A stretch of 64,000 bases of DNA. Origin: Chloroflexota bacterium (GTDB lineage: Bacteria > Chloroflexota > Dehalococcoidia > JACPQD01). Below the pieces are notes generated by a model, which was not told where the DNA came from, searched no databases, and saw only the letters and a list, made by a program, of their open reading frames with translations. The position numbers were made by a program, and so were the translations under genes. Location: assembly GCA_016190665.1 (NCBI GenBank), contig JACPQD010000077.1:1-64000 (forward strand), written 5' to 3'. This document shows, in pieces, positions 32,098-40,326 of this stretch. Numbering within the stretch: the first letter of the stretch is position 1; every line of letters starts with the position of its first letter.

Positions 32098-34707
32098 ATG
32101 GCCACACAAACCAGTCAGGAAGTCCACCCTTTGAGAGAGTCGGTGGTCGACCTCGACCCGACCCTGCTGGGCAGCACCCGGCGGGTGGGCCGGCTGATGG
32201 CCAGAATGCTAGCCGAGCGTCCGAAGCTGTGTCTTCATCGCGGCAGGTCATACACGCAGGTCTTCCGTGAGACCGAGGGGGAGCCGGTGGAAATCCGCTT
32301 CGCCAAAGCCTTCGCCAGAGCGCTGGAGGACCTCCCCGTCGTCATCGGCGAGGACGAGCTGATCGTCGGCGCGCCCTACTGCAAGCTCCGCGCCGGAGGG
32401 TTCTACCCGGAGAGCAACGGCGCCTGGCTGCGCGACGAGATAGACGGCCTGGCGACAAGGCAGTGGGACCCCTTCGACGTCGCGGCGGAAGAGGTGGCCG
32501 AAGTCAAGGAGATGATGGCCTACTGGCAGGGCAAGACGGTCTACGACATCTGGGCCAGGCACTGTCCTCCCGACGTCGTGGGCCGGGTCATCGGCAAGGG
32601 ATGGGCGGACAGCCTTTTCGGTATCGCCGCCAGCGGATTTCACTACACGCTCCCCTTCGACGCCATATTGACAAAGGGCCTGCGCTGGTACGAACAGCGG
32701 GTCAACGCAGCGCTGGCCTCCCTCAATGCTCCCGTGGACGGGTGCCTCAGAAAGGTGGCGAGCGGACTAAGTGAGTTGCGCCCTCAGTCCCCCCATGGGC
32801 GGGTGTCCCCCCCTTATCCCTCCGTGGACGGGTTCCCCCCCCTTTATCCCCCCGTGGACGGGGGGACTAAGGGGGGTCGATTCGACGCCGACCCGGGGAG
32901 GATGCCCAGGGAGAGTTTCTACGGCGCCCTCTTGATCGTGATCGAAGCCTGCAGGGACTTCGCGTCCAAATACAGTACGACGGCCCGCCATATGGCGGCG
33001 GAAGAGACCCGTCCGGAGCGCCGGGAAGAACTGCTGCGCATCGCACGGACGCTCGAGGTCGTCCCCTACGAGCCGGCCCGCTCCTTCTATGAGGCCCTGG
33101 AAGCCGCCTGGTTCGTCTATGCCCTCATCTTCGTGGACGGCGCCGGTCCGGTCCATACCCTGGGCCGCTTCGACCGGTACCTGTACCCCTTCTACAAGGC
33201 CGACGTCGAGAAGGGCCTGCTCACACCGGAAGCGGCGAGAGAGCTCATCGAGTGCTTCTGCATCAAGGTGAACGGGATCTGCAAAGTGTACAGCAGCGAA
33301 GGGGCGAAGGCTTCCCCGGGCTATGCGCAGGTGCAGACCATCAGCCTCGGCGGCGTGGATGCGGCGGGCCGGGACGCTTCCAACGAGCTCACCTACCTCT
33401 GCCTGGAGGCGGCGGGCAACCTCCGCGCCGCCGCGCCTGACATCGCCCTGCTCTGGCACTCAAGGGAGACGCCTTACGCACTGAAGATGAAGGGCGCTGC
33501 GCTCAACGCCCGGGGCTTCGCGATACCCAAATATTTCAACACCGATACCATCAAGCACGAGCTTCTGGAAGCCGGCTTCTCCCTGGAAGAGGCGAACCTG
33601 GGCTGGATCCAGGGCTGCGCGGAGCCCTATGGCCCCGGGGACAAACAGTACGGGCACACGGCCGCCTCCATGCTCAACATGCCCCTGGCGCTGGAGGCCG
33701 TGCTGTTCAACGGACGCAAACGTACGCCGGGACAGGCGGGATCGGGCGAGCTGCTCGGCGTGGAGACGGGTGACTGCCGCCAATTTCAGACCTTCGATGA
33801 GTTCATGAAGGCGGTCAAGACGCAGCTTGCCCAGCAGATCTCAGACGCTCACGTCGCTTCGAACTGGGGGGAATGGGTACGCGGCCGGTATTCGCCTGTC
33901 CTGCTGCAGAGCCTTTTCACCGAGGCATGTATCGACCGGGGCCTCCCCGCCCCGGCGGGCGGAGCTGAGGTCTCCGTGGGGCCGGGCATCGCCATGACCG
34001 GGGGGCTGGCTACCCTGGCCGACAGCCTGGCAGCCATCAAGAAGCTGGTCTTCGAAGACAAGGTCCTTACCATGGATGACCTCCTGCGCGCCATCGACGC
34101 CGACTTCGAGGGCCACCAGGCTGTCCGCAATATGCTCATCAACAAAGCCCCGAAGTACGGCAACGACATCGACTACGTGGACGATATCGCCCGGGACATA
34201 TTCGATTTCATTAACCGGGAAGCCCACAAGCATGTGGGCGTCCTCGGAAACAGGAACTTCATGATGACCGCCTTTCCGATGTCCAATGTGATGGAAGGGG
34301 CAAGGACCTGGGCTACTCCCGATGGTAGAAAAGCCGGGCAGCCTCTTTCAGCGCACGTGGACCCAGTGGACGGAATGGACGTCAATGGACCAGCAGCGAA
34401 CCTTAAATCGGTCAGCAAACTGGAACAGGACCGGCAGTTCGGCTGCACCCACAATCTGTACCTGGTGAACGTCGACAGCGACGAGCAATTGCACCGCCTT
34501 GTCGACCTCGTCGACTTCTACTTCAGCCGTGGAGGCCACCACCTTCAGTTCAACTGTCAGGACAAAGAGGTCTACGTCGACGCTCAGCAACACCCTGAGA
34601 GATACAGAAGTCTCATGGTCAGGGTGTCCGGGTACGTCGCATATTTTGTTGAACTTCCTCGTGAGGTCCAGGACCAGATCATCGGCCGCACTTCGCATCG
34701 CGTGTGA
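32098..34707 (+). CDS. Glycyl-radical enzyme of the pyruvate formate-lyase family
   Basis: 869 aa. The PFL-like domain runs to about 720 and the glycine-radical domain to the end. Catalytic Cys507 lies in IQGCAEPYGPG; the radical glycine is Gly845 in RVSGYVAYF, followed by LPREVQDQIIGRT. The C-A-E at the cysteine resembles the C-x-E of glycyl-radical eliminases (glycerol/diol dehydratase, choline lyase, isethionate lyase) more than the Cys-Cys of true PFL, so a C-O, C-N or C-S cleaving role is likelier; substrate unknown. ATG 32098 has GGAGGA 7 nt upstream. Residues 229-262 are an odd Pro/Gly-rich insertion encoded by a palindromic repeat. The activase follows after 97 nt. Confidence 0.92.
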   Translation: MATQTSQEVHPLRESVVDLDPTLLGSTRRVGRLMARMLAERPKLCLHRGRSYTQVFRETEGEPVEIRFAKAFARALEDLPVVIGEDELIVGAPYCKLRAGGFYPESNGAWLRDEIDGLATRQWDPFDVAAEEVAEVKEMMAYWQGKTVYDIWARHCPPDVVGRVIGKGWADSLFGIAASGFHYTLPFDAILTKGLRWYEQRVNAALASLNAPVDGCLRKVASGLSELRPQSPHGRVSPPYPSVDGFPPLYPPVDGGTKGGRFDADPGRMPRESFYGALLIVIEACRDFASKYSTTARHMAAEETRPERREELLRIARTLEVVPYEPARSFYEALEAAWFVYALIFVDGAGPVHTLGRFDRYLYPFYKADVEKGLLTPEAARELIECFCIKVNGICKVYSSEGAKASPGYAQVQTISLGGVDAAGRDASNELTYLCLEAAGNLRAAAPDIALLWHSRETPYALKMKGAALNARGFAIPKYFNTDTIKHELLEAGFSLEEANLGWIQGCAEPYGPGDKQYGHTAASMLNMPLALEAVLFNGRKRTPGQAGSGELLGVETGDCRQFQTFDEFMKAVKTQLAQQISDAHVASNWGEWVRGRYSPVLLQSLFTEACIDRGLPAPAGGAEVSVGPGIAMTGGLATLADSLAAIKKLVFEDKVLTMDDLLRAIDADFEGHQAVRNMLINKAPKYGNDIDYVDDIARDIFDFINREAHKHVGVLGNRNFMMTAFPMSNVMEGARTWATPDGRKAGQPLSAHVDPVDGMDVNGPAANLKSVSKLEQDRQFGCTHNLYLVNVDSDEQLHRLVDLVDFYFSRGGHHLQFNCQDKEVYVDAQQHPERYRSLMVRVSGYVAYFVELPREVQDQIIGRTSHRV
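32782..32876 (+). repeat. Palindromic C/G-tract repeat inserted in frame in the glycyl-radical gene
   Basis: Three degenerate units: CTCAGTCCCCCCATGGGCGG, CCCCCCCTTATCCCTCCGTG (32807 on) and CCTTTATCCCCCCGTGGACG (32841 on). The last faces its inverted copy ACGGGGGGACTAAGGGGGG. It is translated as PPYPSVDGFPPLYPPVDGGT. The style is that of the intergenic repeats, not of coding DNA. Reading frame is kept on both sides. Confidence 0.85.
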
Positions 34708-34804
34708 GACGAGGATCACGCGAAGCCGCGAAGGGCGCGATGCAACCATAATTCCCATCGCGCCAAACTCACATGCTTCCCATTCCCATTAAGAAGAGCG
34801 AAAA

Positions 34805-35722
34805 ATGGCATCCCTGCCCGCACAAGGCACCATCTGGAAAATCGACCGCTTCGCCGTCCACGACGGCCCCGGGATAAGGACGTCCCTTTACCTCAAGGGA
34901 TGCCCTATGAGATGCCAGTGGTGCAGCAATCCCGAGGGGCAGGACCCTGCGCCCGTACTCGTGCTGCACAAGTCCAGGTGCATAGATTGCGGGCTGTGCC
35001 TCGAGAAGTGCGAGGCCAAAGCCCTGCGGCTTAAGGGAGAACCGGCTATCATCAGGTCGAAGTGCAATCTCTGCGGCGCTTGCGTTTCCGTGTGCCCCAC
35101 CCTGGCCCTGCAGATCTGGGGACAGAGTTATTCTCTCCCAGAAGTGTATGAGGTCCTGGAAAGGGACCGGTGCGTTTACCGGAGCTCGGGGGGTGGAGTA
35201 ACGCTTACTGGAGGTGAGCCGTTCCACCAGTCCGAATTCCTTCTGGAGCTTCTGGCAGGCTGCAAGAGGCGGGGAATCCACACCGCGGTGGAGACCTGCG
35301 GTTATGCCGACGAGGAGGATTTCCGCTCAGCCCTCGAATATGTAGACTGCCTTTTCATGGACCTGAAGCATATGGATGAGACCGAGCATCGGGCGCTGAC
35401 CGGCAAGGAGAACGATCTTATCCTCAACAACGTGCGCCGCGCCTCATCGCGTCTGCTGGCGCGGTCCAAAGAACTGTTCGTCAGGATGGTGGTTGTCCCT
35501 GAAGTCAATAACGGCCGCAACCTCTCCGATGCGGCCAGATTCCTTTCTTCGCTGCCCTTTCTCGTCGGTGTGGAGCTCCTCCCCTATCACCGGTACGGGG
35601 CCAACAAGTATGACCTTCTGGGAAGGAGACAGCCTCTGACTCAGGTCAAAGAGCCCGGCGCCGAACTGATGGAGGAATGCAGGGGCATTTTGAGGGAAAA
35701 GGGATTGCCGGTGATTTCCTGA
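34805..35722 (+). CDS. Glycyl-radical enzyme activating protein (radical SAM)
   Basis: 305 aa. Radical SAM cysteines are C33, C37 and C40 in GCPMRCQWC, preceded by FAVHDGPGIRTSLYLKG, the activase signature. Two further [4Fe-4S] sites follow: CIDCGLCLEKCEA and CNLCGACVSVCPT, as in activases of glycyl-radical eliminases, and unlike PflA which has none. The GGEPFHQ motif is at about residue 137. It forms the glycyl radical on the upstream enzyme. Confidence 0.95.
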   Translation: MASLPAQGTIWKIDRFAVHDGPGIRTSLYLKGCPMRCQWCSNPEGQDPAPVLVLHKSRCIDCGLCLEKCEAKALRLKGEPAIIRSKCNLCGACVSVCPTLALQIWGQSYSLPEVYEVLERDRCVYRSSGGGVTLTGGEPFHQSEFLLELLAGCKRRGIHTAVETCGYADEEDFRSALEYVDCLFMDLKHMDETEHRALTGKENDLILNNVRRASSRLLARSKELFVRMVVVPEVNNGRNLSDAARFLSSLPFLVGVELLPYHRYGANKYDLLGRRQPLTQVKEPGAELMEECRGILREKGLPVIS

Positions 35723-35738
35723 ACTCGGGGCGCTGACG

Positions 35739-36884
35739 TCAGCCCTCGACTAAAGCTTCGTTTCCTTCGACAACGAGCCTGGTATCAAGCCCCGCTTCTT
35801 TAGAGATTTGCCCCACATAGTCGATGACGTCGTGGAAGCCTTCGTTGTCCCTGGACAGGACTTCCGGCTGCCCCTGCCTGTTAATGACAGCGGGCAAAAA
35901 GGATACCTTCTGGATACGCTTGTTGGAAAGGATGCATTTGACCAGCATCGTCTTCTTCGCCTCAGGGTGGTACAGGTAGGTGGGATAGTCCGGATCGAAC
36001 TTGATCTCGGGGTAAAGTCGCAGGAATCTCTGGGTTCGGGCGGTATGAAGGCGCCGGATCAAAGTGGAATCGAAGGCGAAGTTTCCCATCCCGTGGAAAA
36101 TCACTCTGCCTTTATATACCTGGATGCCTTTCAGAATATGGGCGTGGTGGCCAAGCACCAGATCAGCTCCAGCATCGATGGCGGCGTGCCCCACCTCACT
36201 CTCGTACAGGGCGAGCACCGCTCTGACATGACGCAACCCCCAATGTATTGAGACGATCACAACGTCTGCTAAGCCCTTCGCTTCTGTAATGGATTGCTTC
36301 ATGGCCTCAAGGTCCTCGCGGTAAGGGGCAGTAATCGCCCTGACGGAAAGCGTGCCGGGGTCCTCCCGGACAAGCGGCTCGTACACGGTCCATATTCTCA
36401 TCGGGTTGCAACCAGGCTTATCCACGTCCGCTTCATATCCACGCCGCAGAATCGAGTTATAGGCCAGGAAAGCTACGCTGGTCCCTTTTCGACTGATGAC
36501 CACAGGTTTCCGCGCCTCAGCTATGTCCTTGCCCGCGCCCACCACGAGCAGCTTGCTCTGCCTTAGAAGGTCAATGGTATCCAGGAAGGCCTCGTTCCCA
36601 AAGTCCAAACAGTGATTGCCCGCAAAGGAGACGACGTCGAAGCCAGCGAAGGTAAGGGCCGCAACATTCCTGGGGTGAGCACATTGTTCAGCGACCAGGT
36701 CGGGCTGGGCACAACCTCTTAGAGAGAAAACCGTCTCAAGTTGACAGAAAGCAACGTCGGCCTCGCGGATGATTGGCGCGGTTAAAGCGAAGAGCGATTC
36801 GGGCTCGTCCCGGCTGGGACTTACGTCTCCAACCGCGTAGAGGGAGACCGAATCCGTACTCGCGTTTTCTCCTGGACTGGACAT
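35739..36884 (-). CDS. CapA family protein (poly-gamma-glutamate synthesis type metallophosphatase fold)
   Basis: 381 aa. Metallo-phosphoesterase-like motifs: AVGDVSPSRDEPES near the N-terminus, FAGNHCLDFGNEAFLDTIDL, SIHWGLRHVRA, and GHHAHILKGIQVYKGR with HGMGNFAFDS. The conserved GDV/GNH/H-x-H residues are present. No signal peptide is seen, so it may be cytoplasmic. GAGGAGG precedes the ATG. Family members take part in capsule or polyglutamate export or have unknown hydrolase roles; no capsule genes lie nearby. Confidence 0.9.
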   Translation of the reverse strand: MSSPGENASTDSVSLYAVGDVSPSRDEPESLFALTAPIIREADVAFCQLETVFSLRGCAQPDLVAEQCAHPRNVAALTFAGFDVVSFAGNHCLDFGNEAFLDTIDLLRQSKLLVVGAGKDIAEARKPVVISRKGTSVAFLAYNSILRRGYEADVDKPGCNPMRIWTVYEPLVREDPGTLSVRAITAPYREDLEAMKQSITEAKGLADVVIVSIHWGLRHVRAVLALYESEVGHAAIDAGADLVLGHHAHILKGIQVYKGRVIFHGMGNFAFDSTLIRRLHTARTQRFLRLYPEIKFDPDYPTYLYHPEAKKTMLVKCILSNKRIQKVSFLPAVINRQGQPEVLSRDNEGFHDVIDYVGQISKEAGLDTRLVVEGNEALVEG

Positions 36885-36928
36885 GATCCTCCTCTGAGCT
36901 TGTCGCTATTTCCTCTTGAGAATGGGCA

Positions 36929-37017
36929 GCGCCAGCCCCGCCAGCAGCGGACAAGCTTGATAGCAGCGCTGGTGAATCATGAATCAGGCGCGCCAGCCGC
37001 GCCAGCAGGGGACAAGC
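36929..37017. repeat. 28-bp direct repeats with GGACAAGC core
   Basis: GCGCCAGCCCCGCCAGCAGC (36929-36956 unit) recurs at 36990-37017 with two mismatches in 28. The end GGACAAGC links it to the GGGGACAAGCCCC repeats at 15215 and 38531. It lies between the CapA-like and DHOD-like genes. Confidence 0.7.
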
Positions 37018-37074
37018 CACTGCACTACGACTCCGGCACCATCGTTGAAGTGCGGATCGAGGACGTTAGTACCC

Positions 37075-38433
37075 TCACTGCTTCTGTCGAAAGCTCCTGG
37101 CGCCTGAAGCGCAAGCTATGATGCACATCCCACAGCCTGAGCACTCCTCCGCATTCACGTGCGCGATGCCATCTACCATGTGAGACGCGAGACAAAGGTT
37201 ATCGGTGCAGATCCCGCACCCGGTGCACTTCATCTCATCTACGTCTGCGAACACGTCCGCTCCCACCGTCTTGACCTGGTTCGTCGGCCTTATGTAGGGC
37301 ACTCCCAATCCAACAAAGTCATGCACGCTTGTGTAGCCACACTCTTTCATGTATTGCGGGAGGAATCTCGCTGTTCGTCTGATCAGGCCTCTGCCGCTGT
37401 AAAGCACTCCCGAACAGTACTGGATCGCCTTCGCCCCAAGCATCATGGCCTCTATCGCGTGCTCGGGCGTCATCAGGCCCCCGGCTGCGGCGATGTCGAT
37501 GCCGGGCACGTACTTGGCAACGGCCCCAATCTGCTTATACGTCACCACCCTGAGCCAGTCACCGGAGGCGCCCACGAAGGGGTTGCTGTCCAGGTAAGGC
37601 CATCTTGGTCTGCCACCCCGGTAGATGTCTGGAGGAGCCAAACCCACCGCCTGGTTAGAGCAAGTGACAAACTTTGCTCCCGCATCCCGCGCCCGTCTGG
37701 CGGTCTCCACGATTCGCGGGAAGCCAGTTTCCGGGCTCAGCTTAACCCCTACCGGAATGGCCACGGCATCAACGACCTTCCTGGTTGTCTCTTCAACAAG
37801 ACCGGGCCGGTCACCAATGAGCACCCCAGGATTGATAGCCGGCAGAATCCCATCAAAGAAACCTTCCACCGCCCCCTCCACTGAAGTCGACACGGCGCAG
37901 GATAGATTGAGTTCCACCAGATCTACGCCCGCTTCCTCAGCTTTTTTTGCTCCCGTAACCAGAGTTTCCGGCAATCCTCCGATCCCGGCAACTGAGGCAA
38001 AGATAGGCACGTCTCCGGGCTTCTTCTGGCGCAGGAGGCTGATTACTTTTGCCGTGTGCTCTTGAAACCTCTTGTTTCTCACGTGCATGTTTTGCACAAT
38101 GATGAGAGACGCATAGAAAAGACTGTCGCCACCTCCGGAGGGTTCAATCTTCAAGAAGTTCATGGTAGGCGTTTGTGGGGGTGGCATCTCCACTGGCCTC
38201 GTCCTGACTTCGACTTCGCCGATCATTTCCTCAGGGACATACATGCACGGCACGCAAACATAGCCGGCGCCGGCCTCGATGTGCTTGAGCAGCACCTCCG
38301 CGTGCCTTTCCGCGGTAAGGTGACGCGGCGACACCAGGGGCGCCCCCACGGCCGCGACCCCTATCGGCGAACGCATTTCGATCCCGGCGAAGCTGACCAG
38401 TGAACTTGCTTGAACCCTTGTATCCAAACTCAT
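37075..38433 (-). CDS. Dihydroorotate dehydrogenase-like protein with C-terminal ferredoxin domain
   Basis: 452 aa. Residues 1-370 form a DHOD-type FMN barrel: SFAGIEMRSPIGVAAVGAPL, VDLVELNLSCAVST, VGVKLSPETGF, and AAAGGLMTPEHAIEAMMLGA. The C-terminal 70 residues hold CTGCGICTDNLCLASH and CSGCGMCIIACASGAR, two [4Fe-4S] sites. The layout is that of PreA/dihydropyrimidine dehydrogenase, and the N-S-C active-site loop fits. A pyrimidine role is not certain: no preT or hydantoinase gene is adjacent, and the neighbours are CoA- and capsule-type genes. It may reduce another enone or amide. Confidence 0.85.
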   Translation of the reverse strand: MSLDTRVQASSLVSFAGIEMRSPIGVAAVGAPLVSPRHLTAERHAEVLLKHIEAGAGYVCVPCMYVPEEMIGEVEVRTRPVEMPPPQTPTMNFLKIEPSGGGDSLFYASLIIVQNMHVRNKRFQEHTAKVISLLRQKKPGDVPIFASVAGIGGLPETLVTGAKKAEEAGVDLVELNLSCAVSTSVEGAVEGFFDGILPAINPGVLIGDRPGLVEETTRKVVDAVAIPVGVKLSPETGFPRIVETARRARDAGAKFVTCSNQAVGLAPPDIYRGGRPRWPYLDSNPFVGASGDWLRVVTYKQIGAVAKYVPGIDIAAAGGLMTPEHAIEAMMLGAKAIQYCSGVLYSGRGLIRRTARFLPQYMKECGYTSVHDFVGLGVPYIRPTNQVKTVGADVFADVDEMKCTGCGICTDNLCLASHMVDGIAHVNAEECSGCGMCIIACASGARSFRQKQ

Positions 38434-38530
38434 TTCCGCACTCCGTTACACCTGCTGCCTCGGCGCGGAACGGCCCACGACCCCACCACCCACGCTCCTA
38501 CGAAAATGGTTCGCGGCGGCTCCTCGACGG

Positions 38531-38558
38531 CGGCAAGGGACAAGCCCTTGCCCTACGG
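38531..38558. repeat. GGGACAAGCCC intergenic repeat
   Basis: CGGCAAGGGACAAGCCCTTG followed by CCCTACGG; a short hairpin (AAGGG/CCCTT) closely matching 15215-15241. It is in the 213-nt gap between the DHOD-like and acyl-CoA synthetase genes; nothing else recognised there. Confidence 0.6.
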
Positions 38559-38646
38559 CGTTTTCATCCTTTGCGGCGCCGATCCAGTTGTCATGGGTTG
38601 CTCGCAGCCAAGCCGGGACCTGGCGCACTCCCTGCCCAGTCCACCT

Positions 38647-40059
38647 TCACCTCGGGGAGACAGGCACGGCACGGAGCGCCCGGGCGCGGCGGTAGTCCAG
38701 TGATGCCTGAAGGCCTCGGGCGAGGTTGCTGGCCCGGTAGAATACAGGGATCTTACTTTGTTGGAGGAGCCGAAGCCCTGCCGTCGCCCGCTCGCTTCCG
38801 CTCCACAGCATCAGCACAGGCTTGTCCGTGCTCGCTGCCGCCTCGATGATCTGCTGGGCCTGATGGTCGTCTCCCGCCGTCCCGATCACCAGGCCTCCGA
38901 AGGCATCGTCGTCAAGTAACATTTCTAGAATCCTTGGGAACTCTTCGCTGTGGCCGAACCGCGTTATGTCCGCCGGGTTCGCGGCTGACCCGAACCCGCC
39001 CAGGATCTCCTCCAACCCTTTCCTGGTCTCTGGCGAAAGGGGCGGCATGTCCAGAATCTGGCCACACTTGTCCGACAGGGTGGTGCATATTCCGCCTGAA
39101 TGGGCCACCACCGCCAGAGTCTCCTTGCGGAAAGGGGGGCTCTTGGTCAGGAGCGAGCCTGTCTCAAGAAGCTCGTCCCAGTCGTCCATGCGAATAACCC
39201 CGCACTGACGGAACAGCGTGTCGTGCACCTGGTCTGAGCCGGTGACAGCGGCGGTATGAGAAAGGGCGGCCCGCCGACCTGCTTCGCTGCGGCCGATTTT
39301 CATAGCCACGATGGGCTTGCCCACCGCCAGGGCCTCTTCCGCTACCTTGCGGAACTTGTCCCCGTCCTTGATGGACTCGATGTAGGTCACCACTCCATCC
39401 ACGTCGGGGTCGCTCAGGCAATAGCGGATGAAGTCGGCAATCTCCAGGTCTGCTTCGTTACCCGTGGAAGCAATGAAAGAAAAGCCGATGCCCCGGTCCT
39501 GGGCGCGCTCCAGGAGGGGCCCGAAAGCAGAGGCCCCGCTTTGGGACACCAGGGCTAATCTTCCGACGCTGGTAGCCTTGATGCGGTCCAGCGTCGTGGC
39601 GCAAGCCCAGGCGGCATCTTTGACGTTAGCGAGTCCCAGACAGTTTGGTCCGACCAGGCGCACGCCCGTACGCCGGGCGAACTCCCCCAGGGCGCGCTGC
39701 GCCTGCAAGCGTTCTGGGGTCTGGAGCTCGGCGTAACCGGCCGTGATTATCACCGCAGTCTTAGCTCCCTTGCGGGCGCACTCCTCCAGGACGCTTGCCG
39801 TCTGCTCGAAGGCGACAATGACCGCTACCAGATCGGGGCCCTCGGGAAGGTCGCTCACCGTCGGATAGCAGCGCCAGCCCAGCAGCTCCTCGTACCGGGG
39901 GTTCACCGGGTACACCTTCCCGGTATACCCGCCCTCAATCAGGCTGGTCATGAACCGACCGCCAAAGTGGTGGCGGGAGGTTGCCCCCACGATGGCGATG
40001 GACCGGGGATGCAGCATCGTGGACACTGCTCCCGTGGCCGCGTCCTTTGCCTTGTTCAT
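38647..40059 (-). CDS. ADP-forming acyl-CoA synthetase alpha subunit-like (CoA-binding) protein
   Basis: 470 aa. N-terminal CoA-binding Rossmann domain with HPRSIAIVGATSRHHFGGRF; then the ligase flavodoxin-like domains LVGPNCLGLAN, SQSGASAFGPLL and STGNEADLEIADFIRY. The phospho-histidine motif is AALSHTAAVTGSDQVHDTLF. No ATP-grasp domain is present, so this is the alpha part only; the beta subunit must be elsewhere. Such enzymes interconvert acyl-CoA plus ADP and acid plus ATP, which would fit energy gain from acyl-CoAs. Confidence 0.9.
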   Translation of the reverse strand: MNKAKDAATGAVSTMLHPRSIAIVGATSRHHFGGRFMTSLIEGGYTGKVYPVNPRYEELLGWRCYPTVSDLPEGPDLVAVIVAFEQTASVLEECARKGAKTAVIITAGYAELQTPERLQAQRALGEFARRTGVRLVGPNCLGLANVKDAAWACATTLDRIKATSVGRLALVSQSGASAFGPLLERAQDRGIGFSFIASTGNEADLEIADFIRYCLSDPDVDGVVTYIESIKDGDKFRKVAEEALAVGKPIVAMKIGRSEAGRRAALSHTAAVTGSDQVHDTLFRQCGVIRMDDWDELLETGSLLTKSPPFRKETLAVVAHSGGICTTLSDKCGQILDMPPLSPETRKGLEEILGGFGSAANPADITRFGHSEEFPRILEMLLDDDAFGGLVIGTAGDDHQAQQIIEAAASTDKPVLMLWSGSERATAGLRLLQQSKIPVFYRASNLARGLQASLDYRRARALRAVPVSPR

Positions 40060-40210
40060 CTTTCTCTCCGTGTCGATATCTTTCTAGTACGGCGCTCTCT
40101 TTTAGCTCGTCAAGCTCTGGCGTTCGTCCCCGGATATTCTATCATCAAGAGCTAGTGTCCTGAACCAGAAGTCCCCTGACAGGATCGGCGTTGCCGAGGG
40201 GTATCCATGT

Positions 40211-40245
40211 AGAGACCGCCGTGGTCTTCGAGACCGCGGTGTCTC
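40211..40245. repeat. Palindromic hairpin repeat, copy E (degenerate)
   Basis: AGAGACCGCCGTGGTCT (from 40211) faces AGACCGCGGTGTCTC with one length difference and a 3-nt loop. It is a decayed member of the AGACCG..CGGTCT hairpin family. The gap 40060-40326 holds nothing else recognised. Confidence 0.65.
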
Positions 40246-40326
40246 ATGGACCCCTCCACTTGAATGGGGATCACTGGATGCGTGCTTCTGCAAAGGACTC
40301 GCGACTCACGATGCTAGATCACGCCT

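Noticed and set aside
32782..32876. Frameshift or pseudogene in the glycyl-radical gene
   Set aside because: Frame is kept on both sides and both catalytic domains are intact, so an in-frame insertion is the simpler reading.
38400..38849. Plus-strand frame of 149 codons in the gap before the acyl-CoA synthetase gene
   Set aside because: Low-complexity Pro/Arg/Gly-rich translation from repeat DNA and antisense to the synthetase 3' end; no ribosome site.
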